This document shows, piece by piece, positions 26,894-35,154 of a stretch of DNA of 64,000 nucleotides (positions within the stretch are counted from its first letter, which is position 1; each line of letters begins with the position of its first letter). Below the pieces are notes generated by a model. The model worked only from the letters and a program-made list of their open reading frames with translations. It ran no database searches and was not told where the DNA came from. The position numbers and the translations under genes were made by a program. Source of the stretch: Acidiphilium iwatense (lineage in GTDB: Bacteria > Pseudomonadota > Alphaproteobacteria > Acetobacterales > Acetobacteraceae); contig NZ_JAKGBZ010000009.1 of assembly GCF_021556475.1 (NCBI RefSeq), forward strand, positions 49,504 through 113,503, in the 5' to 3' direction.

Positions 26894-28027
26894 ATGACGC
26901 GGAAATCCTGGCTGTTCGCCACCGTCGCGAATTTGGTTTTTGCCGCCGCCGCGGCGGGCGCGCTGATGGGCGGAACCGCCGCCGCGCAGACCGCCACGCA
27001 GGCAGTGACCGGGCCGTATGTGAGCCTGGGCGCGGGCTATAACATTCTGAGCGGCGAGACGATCAAGCCGCTCGACGGGACCCAGGCGGTCGCCGGCACG
27101 ACCGATTATCACCAGGTGTTTCATGGCGGGTTCACCGGCGAGGCGGCGGTGGGGTACGGGTTCGGCAACGGGCTGCGGGTGGAGGTCGAGGGCGATTATT
27201 TCCGCAACACGCTCTACAAGCTCGACCAGGGTTCGGCGCAGGTTCGCGCGGGTGGGGCGGAGCGGAAATTCGGCGCGATGGTGAACGCGCTGTACGACAT
27301 TCCGCTGGGTTTGCCGGTTACTCCGTTCGTCGGCGCGGGTATCGGCTACCAGTTCATCGACTGGACCAATATGGGCTACAATAACGGCACCACCGGGCTG
27401 CTGTTCAACAATCGGCAGGGCGGCTTCGCCTATCAGGCGATCGCCGGCATTTCGATGCCGGTGCCGAGCGTGCCGGGGCTGGATATCACCGCGCAATACC
27501 GGTTCATGGGGATCAGCTCGGGGCGGCAATATTACGGCTATGCGACCGGGCCGGGCGGCACGGTGGCCGGATTCTTCAAGGCCGGGCCGGATTACAACAA
27601 CGCGGTGCTGCTGGGCCTGCGCTACCAGTTGTTCCAGCCCGCGCCGATGGCGGCCGCGCCGATCCCGACGCCGGTGGCCGCACCCGCACCCGCGCCGGCG
27701 CGGACCTATCTGGTGTTCTTCAACTGGGACAAGGCCAACCTGACGCCGCGGGCGAAGCAGATCGTCGGCGAGGCGGCGCAGGCGTCGCGCACCACGCAGG
27801 TCACGCGGCTCAACGTGAACGGCTATACCGACACCTCGGGCTCGCCCGCCTACAACATGAAGCTGTCCTATCGCCGGGCCGACAATGTCGCGGCGCAACT
27901 GGTGTCCGACGGGGTGCCGAAGCAGGATATCGTGATCAAGGGCTATGGCGAGACGCATCTTCTGGTGCCCACCGGCCCCGGCGTGCGCGAGCCGCAGAAC
28001 CGGCGGGTGGAGATCATTCTGCACTGA
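26894..28027 (+). CDS. OmpA family outer-membrane protein
   Basis: 377 residues. Signal peptide (SWLFATVANLVFAAAAAGAL), then an eight-strand OmpA-like barrel (GPYVSLGAGYNILSG, FTGEAAVGYGFGNGLRVEVE, FVGAGIGYQFIDW), a Pro/Ala hinge and a C-terminal OmpA peptidoglycan-binding domain (YLVFFNWDKANLTPRAKQIV, NVNGYTDTSGS, LSYRRADNVAAQLV, NRRVEIILH). It anchors the outer membrane to the cell wall. The start is the ATG after a GGAGAGACACGAC leader. Confidence 0.92.
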   Translation: MTRKSWLFATVANLVFAAAAAGALMGGTAAAQTATQAVTGPYVSLGAGYNILSGETIKPLDGTQAVAGTTDYHQVFHGGFTGEAAVGYGFGNGLRVEVEGDYFRNTLYKLDQGSAQVRAGGAERKFGAMVNALYDIPLGLPVTPFVGAGIGYQFIDWTNMGYNNGTTGLLFNNRQGGFAYQAIAGISMPVPSVPGLDITAQYRFMGISSGRQYYGYATGPGGTVAGFFKAGPDYNNAVLLGLRYQLFQPAPMAAAPIPTPVAAPAPAPARTYLVFFNWDKANLTPRAKQIVGEAAQASRTTQVTRLNVNGYTDTSGSPAYNMKLSYRRADNVAAQLVSDGVPKQDIVIKGYGETHLLVPTGPGVREPQNRRVEIILH

Positions 28028-28038
28028 GGGCGCCGGGC

Positions 28039-28060
28039 GGGGTGTCCTCGCGGATACCCC
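28039..28060 (+). terminator. Hairpin after ompA-type gene
   Basis: Arms GGGGTGTCC (28039-28047) and GGATACCCC (28052-28060) pair over nine positions including one G-T, with a 4-base loop, 12 bases after the stop. The U-tract is poor. Confidence 0.4.
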
Positions 28061-28066
28061 ATATTC

Positions 28067-28477
28067 CTATTCCGCTTCCGCGACGAACGGGTTGGTCACG
28101 CGCAGGCGGTTTTCGATGAGCAGATCGTGGTGCATGTCCTCCGACAGGAGGACGGTGCAATCGGCCTGGAGAGCGGCGGCGGCGATCATCGAATCGTAGA
28201 CCGAGAGTGCGTATCGGCTCGCCAGATCGAGTCCGATCGCGTGCGTTTCGACGGTCAGGGGTCTGACATCGAGGAGGGCCGCGAACGGAGCCAGGAATTG
28301 CCGCGTCTCGTCCCAGGACATCGCCATTTTTCGCCGCGCGACGTTGGCGGCCTCGTTGAGAACCTGAACGCTGATGACGCCGCCCTGGCCGATCAGGCGC
28401 TCGGCCCGGCCGGCTTTTCCGGGATCGGCGGAGGCGAGGTAGAGCAGAACGTTGGTGTCGAAGAAGCTATCGGGCAT
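28067..28477 (-). CDS. vapC: PIN-domain ribonuclease toxin (VapC-like)
   Basis: 136-residue PIN nuclease. The acidic active-site residues are present: D7 in FFDTNVLLY, E42 in VLNEAANV, D95 in SVYDSMIAAAAL and D114 in LLSEDMHHD. Toxins of this type cleave RNA. It overlaps the upstream antitoxin gene by 11 bases. The PIN start falls inside the antitoxin frame, ensuring coupled translation. Confidence 0.9.
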   Translation of the reverse strand: MPDSFFDTNVLLYLASADPGKAGRAERLIGQGGVISVQVLNEAANVARRKMAMSWDETRQFLAPFAALLDVRPLTVETHAIGLDLASRYALSVYDSMIAAAALQADCTVLLSEDMHHDLLIENRLRVTNPFVAEAE

Positions 28478-28697
28478 TCGCCTCGTCCCGGTCGAACTTG
28501 AAATCGGCCGGAAGCCGTCCGCGAAATGCGCGGAGCCGGTTCAGCAGATCCGCACGACCGGGCTTGCGGGCGATCGCGAAATGCCGGGAATCGGCGACAT
28601 GAACCTCGACATTGTCGCCTTCCTTGAGATCGAGCGCTGCGACGACGACCGAGGGCAGCCGGATGGCGAGGCTGTTGCCCCATCGGGAGACCTGCAT
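28467..28697 (-). CDS. AbrB/MazE-type antitoxin
   Basis: 76-residue SpoVT/AbrB swapped-hairpin DNA-binding protein, MQVSRWGNSLAIRLPSVVV then LDLKEGDNVEVHV, followed by a toxin-binding tail rich in R, F and D. It is the cognate antitoxin of the PIN toxin and probably represses the operon through the palindrome 21 bases upstream. Confidence 0.9.
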   Translation of the reverse strand: MQVSRWGNSLAIRLPSVVVAALDLKEGDNVEVHVADSRHFAIARKPGRADLLNRLRAFRGRLPADFKFDRDEANAR

Positions 28698-28717
28698 TCG
28701 AACCTCCGATCACGGGA

Positions 28718-28744
28718 TGATATACGCACATGAAACGTATATCA
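28718..28744 (-). promoter_or_regulatory. Inverted-repeat operator of the toxin-antitoxin pair
   Basis: TGATATACG (28718-28726) and CGTATATCA (28736-28744) are perfect inverted copies, 9 bases apart, just upstream of the antitoxin ATG. The layout fits autoregulation by the AbrB-type antitoxin. The TATA-rich arms may include the -10 region. Confidence 0.6.
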
Positions 28745-28820
28745 GACGGAAGAGTGCCGATCAAGGGTGGACCGGCGAGCGGAAAATTGGGCTTTCCATC
28801 CATGGGGTTGCCGCGTTAAA

Positions 28821-28837
28821 TGTTGTCTGAGACAACA
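28821..28837 (+). promoter_or_regulatory. MarR-type operator
   Basis: TGTTGTCTGAGACAACA is a perfect palindrome (7-base arms, 3-base centre), 21 bases before the ATG of the MarR-GNAT gene. It is a good candidate for autoregulation. Confidence 0.6.
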
Positions 28838-28858
28838 CTGTAAGCGCAAGGAGGGACG

Positions 28859-29773
28859 ATGGACGCGGTCGCGGAAGTCCGAAGCTTCAACCGATTTTAC
28901 ACCAACCGGATCGGCCTGCTGAAAACCCGTCTGCCGGAGAGCGAGTTTTCGCTGGCGGAGGCGCGGGTGGTCTTCGAGCTGGCCCAGGGCGGCGAGCAGA
29001 CCGCCGCCGGCATCGCGCGCCGGCTGGACATGGACAAGGCGCATCTGAGCCGGATCGTCGCGCGGTTTCGCACGCGCGGGCTGCTGCGCAGCCGGGTGAA
29101 CCCGGATCACGGCAAGCATCATCTGCTGTCCCTGACCGATGCGGGGCGAGCGGCGTTCCGCACGCTCGACCAGGGCACGCGGGCGCAGATCGGGGCGATG
29201 CTCGACCCGCTCGGCGGAGATGCCCGCGAAACCCTGGTTGCGGCGATGCGGCGGATCAGGACGGTACTGAACCAAGAGGATGGGCCGGCTGATGCCGCGG
29301 CGCTGCGCGGGTTGCGGCCGGGCGATCTCGGCTGGATCATCCATCGCCAGGCGGTGCTGTATCATCGCGACTATGGCTGGGACTGGAGCTATGAGGGGCT
29401 GGTTGCCGAAATCCTCGGCGATTTCGTGAAAAATTTCGACGCCGCCCGCGAGGATTCCTGGATCGCCGCGCACGCGGGCGGGATCGCCGGGTCGATCTTT
29501 CTGGTGCGAAGCGACGATGCGGCGGTCGCGAAGCTGCGGCTGCTTTATGTCGAGCCGGAGGCGCGCGGCCGCGGGATCGGCAACATGCTGGTCACCGCCT
29601 GCATCGATCGCGCCCGCGAATTCGGCTATCGCCGCCTGGCGCTCTGGACCAACAACGTTCTGGTTTCGGCGCGCCGGATCTATCAGGCCAAGGGGTTCCG
29701 GCTGGTCGACGAGACGCCGCGTCATTCGTTCGGTTGCGATCTGGTCGGCCAGACATGGACTCTTGATCTATAG
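28859..29773 (+). CDS. MarR-GNAT fusion regulator/acetyltransferase
   Basis: 304 residues. Residues ~1-145 are a MarR winged helix (SLAEARVVFELAQG, AAGIARRLDMDKAHLSRIVA, HGKHHLLSLTDAGRAAF). Residues ~150-304 are an acetyltransferase (LRLLYVEPEARGRGIGNMLV with the acetyl-CoA loop, then YRRLALWTNNVLVSARRIYQ). This HTH-GNAT architecture is widespread; the acetyl acceptor is unknown. The efflux operon starts 44 bases downstream on the same strand, so it may regulate that operon (inference). AAGGAGGG precedes the ATG. Confidence 0.88.
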   Translation: MDAVAEVRSFNRFYTNRIGLLKTRLPESEFSLAEARVVFELAQGGEQTAAGIARRLDMDKAHLSRIVARFRTRGLLRSRVNPDHGKHHLLSLTDAGRAAFRTLDQGTRAQIGAMLDPLGGDARETLVAAMRRIRTVLNQEDGPADAAALRGLRPGDLGWIIHRQAVLYHRDYGWDWSYEGLVAEILGDFVKNFDAAREDSWIAAHAGGIAGSIFLVRSDDAAVAKLRLLYVEPEARGRGIGNMLVTACIDRAREFGYRRLALWTNNVLVSARRIYQAKGFRLVDETPRHSFGCDLVGQTWTLDL

Positions 29774-29817
29774 GGCGGTTGCGCCGGGGGTTCGGGGCTG
29801 GCAGGGTCCGCGCCGGA

Positions 29818-31167
29818 ATGAAACGGGGTTCGCGGATCGCTGGTCTGGCGGCGCTGGTGGCATTGTCCGGCTGCGCGCGGTATCACGCGCGGCCGATCGA
29901 TGCCGGGCGGAGTGCCGCGCGGCTGACGGCGCGGCGGCTGGACGATCCGCGCCTGGACAAATTTCTCGCCGCGATGGGGCGGAAGCCGGAGCAGCGCTGG
30001 GGGCTCGGCGCGCTGACCCTGGTTGCGGTGTATGAGCGGCCCGATCTCGCGATCGCCAGGGCGAATTTTTCGGTGGCGCGCGGCTTGGTGGCGAGCGCGT
30101 CGGCGCTGCCCAATCCGGTGCTGTCGCTGCAGCCGACCTATAATGCGACCAACGGCAATCCATCGCCGCTGAAAATCGGGCCGCTGGTCAGTTTCCTGAT
30201 CGATAATTTCGGCGCCCGGCAGGCGGGGATCGCGGCGGCGCGGGAACGGGCGGCGGCGGCGCGGCAAGTGATCGCCACCGCCTCATGGGCCGAACGCGCG
30301 CGGGTGCGCGATGCGCTGCTGGCGTTGTGGAGCGCGCGGCGCGGGCTGGAACTGGCGAAACGCAACGACGCCCTGGCGGGCGCGGCGGAACGGACGATCG
30401 ATCAGCGCTATCGGGCGGGGATGGTCTCGTCGGTGGCGCGCAACCAGGCGGCGCTGGCGGCGGAGCAGGCGGAATTCGCCGCCGCCGAGGCCGGGCGGCG
30501 CAAGTCGGTCGCGCGGGCCGGGCTTGCGGCGGCGCTCGGGCTGCCGGATGCGGCGCTGGACGGTGTTTCGATATCGACCGCCGCGTTCGATGCGCCGGGC
30601 GCGCCGGGCGAGATGGCAGGACTGGTGCGGACGGCGCTGGTCGCGCGACCCTCGGTGCGGACGGCGCTGGCGCGGTATCAAGCGGATCAGGAGGATTTGC
30701 GCCAGGCGATCGACGCGCAGTTTCCCGGCGTGACGATCGGGCCGGGCTATCATTACGATCAGGGCGACAACAAGTTTCTGCTGGCGATTTCGCTGCCGCT
30801 GCCGGTGCTGAACCAGAATCAGGGGCCGATCGCGGTGGCGCGGGCGAAGCGGCGGCGCGCGGCGGCGCAATTCCAGGCGGCGCAGTTGCATGTTCTCGAT
30901 CAGGTCGGCCGGGCGGAGCGGAATTATCGAGCCAGCGTCGTGGCCGAGGCGGAAGCGGACCGGATCGCGGCGCGGGCCAGGGTGCAGGCGCGCGCGGCGC
31001 GCGCGGCGTATCGCGCCGGGGCGACCGGGAGGGTGCGGCTGCTCGGCGCGGAACAGGCCGATATTCTCGCGCGGCAGAACGCGCTGGCGGCGGAAATCCA
31101 GGTGCGCACGGCACTCGGCCAGTTGGAGGACGGTTTGCATCATCGGTTTTTTGGGAGCGGCGCATGA
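29818..31167 (+). CDS. Outer-membrane efflux lipoprotein, TolC/OprM type
   Basis: 449 residues with a lipoprotein signal ending ALSGC (C19). The long helical repeats of the outer membrane factor family follow: LVASASALPNPVLSLQP, DQRYRAGMVSSVARNQAALA and, in the second half, VGRAERNYRASVVAEAEADR. It would form the outer-membrane channel of the RND pump encoded next. The stop overlaps the adaptor start (ATGA). Confidence 0.85.
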   Translation: MKRGSRIAGLAALVALSGCARYHARPIDAGRSAARLTARRLDDPRLDKFLAAMGRKPEQRWGLGALTLVAVYERPDLAIARANFSVARGLVASASALPNPVLSLQPTYNATNGNPSPLKIGPLVSFLIDNFGARQAGIAAARERAAAARQVIATASWAERARVRDALLALWSARRGLELAKRNDALAGAAERTIDQRYRAGMVSSVARNQAALAAEQAEFAAAEAGRRKSVARAGLAAALGLPDAALDGVSISTAAFDAPGAPGEMAGLVRTALVARPSVRTALARYQADQEDLRQAIDAQFPGVTIGPGYHYDQGDNKFLLAISLPLPVLNQNQGPIAVARAKRRRAAAQFQAAQLHVLDQVGRAERNYRASVVAEAEADRIAARARVQARAARAAYRAGATGRVRLLGAEQADILARQNALAAEIQVRTALGQLEDGLHHRFFGSGA

Positions 31168-32042
31168 GAGTTTTTGCAGTGGCGCTTCTGCTCCTGGTTC
31201 CCGCGCTGGCGTGGGGCGCGCCGCGCGGCATCGCGCTGACCAAGGCGCAGATGCGGGACGGCGGGGTCGCGGTGGCGCGCCCGGCGCCGATGCGGTTCGC
31301 CCCGGCGCGCCGTGGCTACGGCATGGTGATCGATGCGTCGCCGGTGCTGGCGCTGCGCGCGGCGATCGTTCAGGCCGAGGCGCGGGAGCGGCTGACCATG
31401 GCGACGCTCGGGAGGACCCGAACCCTGTTTCACGGCGCAGGCAATGTGTCGGAAGCGGCGTTGCAGCAGGCCGAGGCGGCGCAGGCGGTGGCGGCGGCGC
31501 GGCTCGCCGGGCTGAAGGTGAAGGCGCGGACGACATATGGCGCGGCGCTGGGCGGGGCGCTGATTTCGGGCGGAAAAGTGGTTCGGGCGCTGGAGTCGGG
31601 CCAATCGCTGGTCGAGGTCGGCCTGTCCGGCGCCGCACTGACCGATCCGCCCGCCGTGGCGAAGGCGGGCACGGCGAAGCTGACGCTGATCGGGGTTTCG
31701 GGACATCTGCCGCGCGGCATGGTCGGCCAGGGGCTGTATTATCGCGGCCCGGCGATGCAGGTCGGCACGCCGCTTTCGGTGTCGCTGCCCACCGGGCCGG
31801 TGCGGCGCGGGATTTCGGTGCCGGCGTCTTCGGTGCTGTATCGAGGCGGCGCGGCCTATGTGTTCGTGGAGACATCGCCTGGCCGGTTCGTGGCGCGCGC
31901 GATTCCCATTGGCGCGAAAATCCGAAAGCACGGGGCGGTAACCGGGTATTTCGTGGCCGGCGGGGTGCTGCCTTCGGGTGCCAAGCTGGTGGTGAAGGGC
32001 GCGGGGCTGCTGCGTTCGATCGCCAAGACGACGAAGGGCTGA
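31164..32042 (+). CDS. RND periplasmic adaptor (membrane fusion) protein
   Basis: 292 residues, with signal peptide MRVFAVALLLLVPALAWGAP. The helical hairpin (about residues 60-120, RAAIVQAEARERLTMATLGR, AALQQAEAAQAVAAARLAGL) and late beta domains (VSVSLPTGPVRRGISVPASS, VFVETSPGRFVARAIPIGAK) match CusB/MFP adaptors. It is shorter than most and lacks an obvious metal-binding N-terminal extension. It is encoded between the channel and pump genes, so the three form one complex. Confidence 0.78.
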   Translation: MRVFAVALLLLVPALAWGAPRGIALTKAQMRDGGVAVARPAPMRFAPARRGYGMVIDASPVLALRAAIVQAEARERLTMATLGRTRTLFHGAGNVSEAALQQAEAAQAVAAARLAGLKVKARTTYGAALGGALISGGKVVRALESGQSLVEVGLSGAALTDPPAVAKAGTAKLTLIGVSGHLPRGMVGQGLYYRGPAMQVGTPLSVSLPTGPVRRGISVPASSVLYRGGAAYVFVETSPGRFVARAIPIGAKIRKHGAVTGYFVAGGVLPSGAKLVVKGAGLLRSIAKTTKG

Positions 32043-32048
32043 GCGGGG

Positions 32049-35000
32049 ATGCTCACCGGCATCGTTCGCGCCGCGCTGCGCTACCGGCTGGTGGTGGTGC
32101 TGGCGGTTGCCGGGTTCGCGCTGATCGAGGCGGCGCATCTGCCTTATGCGCATTACGGCGTGTTCCCCGAATTCGTGCCGCCCAGCGTGCAGGTGCAGAC
32201 GGCGGCGCCGGGGCTCGATCCGCGCGGGGTGGAGCGGGCGGTGACCGACCGGATCGAGCAAGGGCTGGGCGGGTTGGCCGGGCTCGCCGCGCTGCGTTCG
32301 CAATCCGCGGCGGGGGTGTCGGTCGTCGATGTGGTGTTCCACGGCGGAACCAACGTCTATCGCGACCGGGAGCGCGTGGCGGGGCGGCTGGCAGCGATCG
32401 GCGCCGGGCTGCCGCGCGGCGCGGTGCCGGTGATCGTGCCGATGCAGTCGGCGACCGGGACGGCGGTGGATATCGGGCTCGAAGCGCCGGGGATGTCGCT
32501 GATGCGGCTGACCGCGATCGCCCAGACCCTGGTGCGGCCCGCATTGCGCGCGGTGCCGGGGGTGGCGAACGCGGTGATGTTTGGCGCCGCGCCGCCGCAA
32601 TTGGATATCGAGGCGAAGCCGGCCGCGCTGCTGGCGACCGGGTTCGGGCTGAACGCGGTGGCGGCGGCGGCGCATCGGGCCAGCGCGGTGCTGGGCGGCG
32701 GGTTTTTCGATACCGGGAATCAGCAGATCCTGCTTCAGGCGCATGGCCAGACCCGGACCGCGCGGGAATTGGGTGACAGCCTGCTCGGGATGCGCGACGG
32801 CGTGCCGGTTCTGCTCCGCGATGTGGCGACTGTGCGCGAGGCGGCGCCGCCGCGCTTCGGCGCCGCGCTGATCGAGGGCAGGCCGGGCATTCTGCTGATC
32901 GTGTCGTCGCTGTATGGTGCGAATACGCTCGCGGTCGCCGACGGTGCGGAGAAGGCGATGGCGCGGATCGGCCCGGCGCTGCGCGCGGAGGGGGTGATTG
33001 TGGTGCCGGATGCGCTGGCGCCCGGCGATTTCACCCGCGAGGCGCTGGCCGATCTCGGCCATGTGCTGCTGATCGGCGCCGCGCTGATCCTGATCGTGCT
33101 GATCCTGGCGCTGCGCGACTGGCGGATCGCGCTGATTTCCTTCGTGTCGATTCCGGTCTCGCTGCTTGCCGCCGTGGCGGCGCTGCAGTTTTTCGGCATG
33201 ACCCTGACCACCATGGCGCTGGCGGGGCTGGCGATCGCGCTCGGCGAGGTGGTGGACGATGCGGTGGTCGATATCGAGAATATCAGCCGCCGGTTGCGCG
33301 AGAATGCGCGGCTTGCCGAGCCCGCGCCGGCGCTGCGCGTTATTCTGCACGCGTCGGTCGAGGTGCGCAGCGCGATCGTGTTCGCGACCGCCTCGGTTGC
33401 GGTGATGTTCATGCCGGTGCTGGTGCTGGGCGGCGTGGCGGGGCGGATTTTCGCGCCGCTGGGCATCGCCTATATCGCGGCGATCGCGGCCTCGCTGGTG
33501 GTGGCGCTGACGCTGACCCCGGCGCTGGCCGCGCTGTTGCTGCGCGGGCCGGGGCATGAGACGGTTTCGCCGACGATCGCCGCGGCGCGGCGCATCTATG
33601 CGCGCGGACTGGAGCGGACGGCACGCGGCGGCCGGGTTTTCATTCTCGTCGGCCTGATCGCGGTGGTTGCGGCGGCGGCGAGCCTGGGGTTCCTGCGGGT
33701 GAGCTTCCTGCCGAGCTTCCGCGAGCAGGACGTGATCGCGCATTATCTCGCCGCGCCCGGCACCTCGATCGACACCATGCTGGCGATCGGGCGGCGGGCG
33801 CTGGCGAAGCTGAAAGGCGATCCCGATGTCGGTCAGGTGGTGCTGCATGTCGGCCGGGCCAGTCTCGGCAACGGCCATGCCGGGGTGAACAAGGCGGAGA
33901 TCGACATCACGCTGAGCCGGACGGGCAATGCGAGGCCGGTGGCGGCGGGGCGGCGGATTCTGGCGAAAATCGGCGACGTGCCGGGGGTGCGCTGGTGGGA
34001 GAACACGTTCCTGACCGAGCGGATTCACGAGAGCCTGTCGGGGTTCGCGGCACCGCTGACGATTTCGGTGTTCGGGCCGAAGCTTGTGGAACTGTCGGCC
34101 GATGCGCGCCGGATCGCGCGGGTGGTCGGCACGATTCCCGGCGTCGCCGCCGCCAATGTCGCCGCGCCGCCGAACACGCCTGCGGTCTCGGTCACGCCCG
34201 AGCGGGCGGCGCTGGCGCGCTATGGGCTGACCGCGCGCGGGGTGCTGGGGGCGATCCGTGCCGCCTATGCCGGCGAGACGGTGGGGAAAGTGTATCGCGG
34301 CCTGCTGGTCGAGCCGATCGTGGTGACGCTGCCGCGCGCGATGCGGCGCGATCCGGGGACGCTGGCCGGATTGCCGGTGTCGGGCGCGGGCGGCCGGGTG
34401 GTGCCGCTCGGGCTGGTCGCGCGCATCCATTCGACCGAGGCGCCGGCGCTGATCCTGCACAATGGCGGGCGGCGGGTGCAGGTGGTGACGGTGGAGACCG
34501 CGCCGGGGCAGGGCGGCGCGGTGCTGGCGGCGGCGCAGAGGCGGATCGCGCGGTTGCATCTGGAGGCGGGCGATTACTATGTCGCGTATGGCGGCAGCGC
34601 GGTCGCCGGAGCCAAAGCGCGGCGGAGCCTGCTGATGCACGCGGGGATCGCCTTCGTTGCGATTCTGGCGCTGCTGTCGATCGCGCTGCGCGACGGGCGG
34701 GCGGTGGCGCTGCTGGCGCTTGGTCTGCCCTTCGCGCTGGCCGGCGGGATCGGGGTGGCGTGGATTTTCCTCGGCGGCGCGGTCAGCCTGGGCGCGATGG
34801 TCGGGTTGGTGACTTTGTTCGGGCTGTCGCTGCGCAACGGGCTGTTGCTGCTGATCCATTATCGCAGGCTGGTGACGGTGGAGGGGCTGGAGTGGGGTTG
34901 GGAGACCGCGCGGCGCGGCGCGATGGACCGGCTGCCGGCGATTCTGATCACCGCGACGGTGACGGCGCTCGGGCTGCTGCCGCTGGCGGTCGCCGCCGGG

Positions 35001-35141
35001 TCGCCGGGCGACGAGATCGAGGGGCCGATGGCGATCGTGATCCTGGGCGGATTGGTGACCGCGACCATGCTGACGCTGTTTTTGCTGCCGCGACTGGCGG
35101 CGTATTTTCTCCATTGGCGCGAGGCACCGGAAGGGTTCTGA
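32049..35141 (+). CDS. RND efflux pump permease, heavy-metal-type
   Basis: 1030-residue inner-membrane pump with 12 predicted helices and two large periplasmic loops. Helix 4 contains LAGLAIALGEVVDDAVVDIENI, a pattern like the HME (heavy-metal efflux, CzcA/CusA-like) group with acidic residues for proton relay. The N terminus (LTGIVRAALRYRLVVVLAVA, HYGVFPEFVPPSVQVQTAAP) also fits. It is somewhat divergent, so the substrate metal is open. A short hairpin overlaps its stop. Confidence 0.85.
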   Translation: MLTGIVRAALRYRLVVVLAVAGFALIEAAHLPYAHYGVFPEFVPPSVQVQTAAPGLDPRGVERAVTDRIEQGLGGLAGLAALRSQSAAGVSVVDVVFHGGTNVYRDRERVAGRLAAIGAGLPRGAVPVIVPMQSATGTAVDIGLEAPGMSLMRLTAIAQTLVRPALRAVPGVANAVMFGAAPPQLDIEAKPAALLATGFGLNAVAAAAHRASAVLGGGFFDTGNQQILLQAHGQTRTARELGDSLLGMRDGVPVLLRDVATVREAAPPRFGAALIEGRPGILLIVSSLYGANTLAVADGAEKAMARIGPALRAEGVIVVPDALAPGDFTREALADLGHVLLIGAALILIVLILALRDWRIALISFVSIPVSLLAAVAALQFFGMTLTTMALAGLAIALGEVVDDAVVDIENISRRLRENARLAEPAPALRVILHASVEVRSAIVFATASVAVMFMPVLVLGGVAGRIFAPLGIAYIAAIAASLVVALTLTPALAALLLRGPGHETVSPTIAAARRIYARGLERTARGGRVFILVGLIAVVAAAASLGFLRVSFLPSFREQDVIAHYLAAPGTSIDTMLAIGRRALAKLKGDPDVGQVVLHVGRASLGNGHAGVNKAEIDITLSRTGNARPVAAGRRILAKIGDVPGVRWWENTFLTERIHESLSGFAAPLTISVFGPKLVELSADARRIARVVGTIPGVAAANVAAPPNTPAVSVTPERAALARYGLTARGVLGAIRAAYAGETVGKVYRGLLVEPIVVTLPRAMRRDPGTLAGLPVSGAGGRVVPLGLVARIHSTEAPALILHNGGRRVQVVTVETAPGQGGAVLAAAQRRIARLHLEAGDYYVAYGGSAVAGAKARRSLLMHAGIAFVAILALLSIALRDGRAVALLALGLPFALAGGIGVAWIFLGGAVSLGAMVGLVTLFGLSLRNGLLLLIHYRRLVTVEGLEWGWETARRGAMDRLPAILITATVTALGLLPLAVAAGSPGDEIEGPMAIVILGGLVTATMLTLFLLPRLAAYFLHWREAPEGF

Positions 35142-35154
35142 CGTTCCGTCAGAA
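35136..35154. terminator. Hairpin between convergent RND and TonB-receptor genes
   Basis: TTCTGAC (35136-35142) and GTCAGAA (35148-35154) pair around a 5-base loop and overlap both stop codons. Only three Ts follow on the plus strand, so strength is uncertain. Confidence 0.4.

Noticed and set aside
31420..31440. TGTTTCACGG, resembling half of parS
   Set aside because: Only one half-site matches; the other arm is absent.
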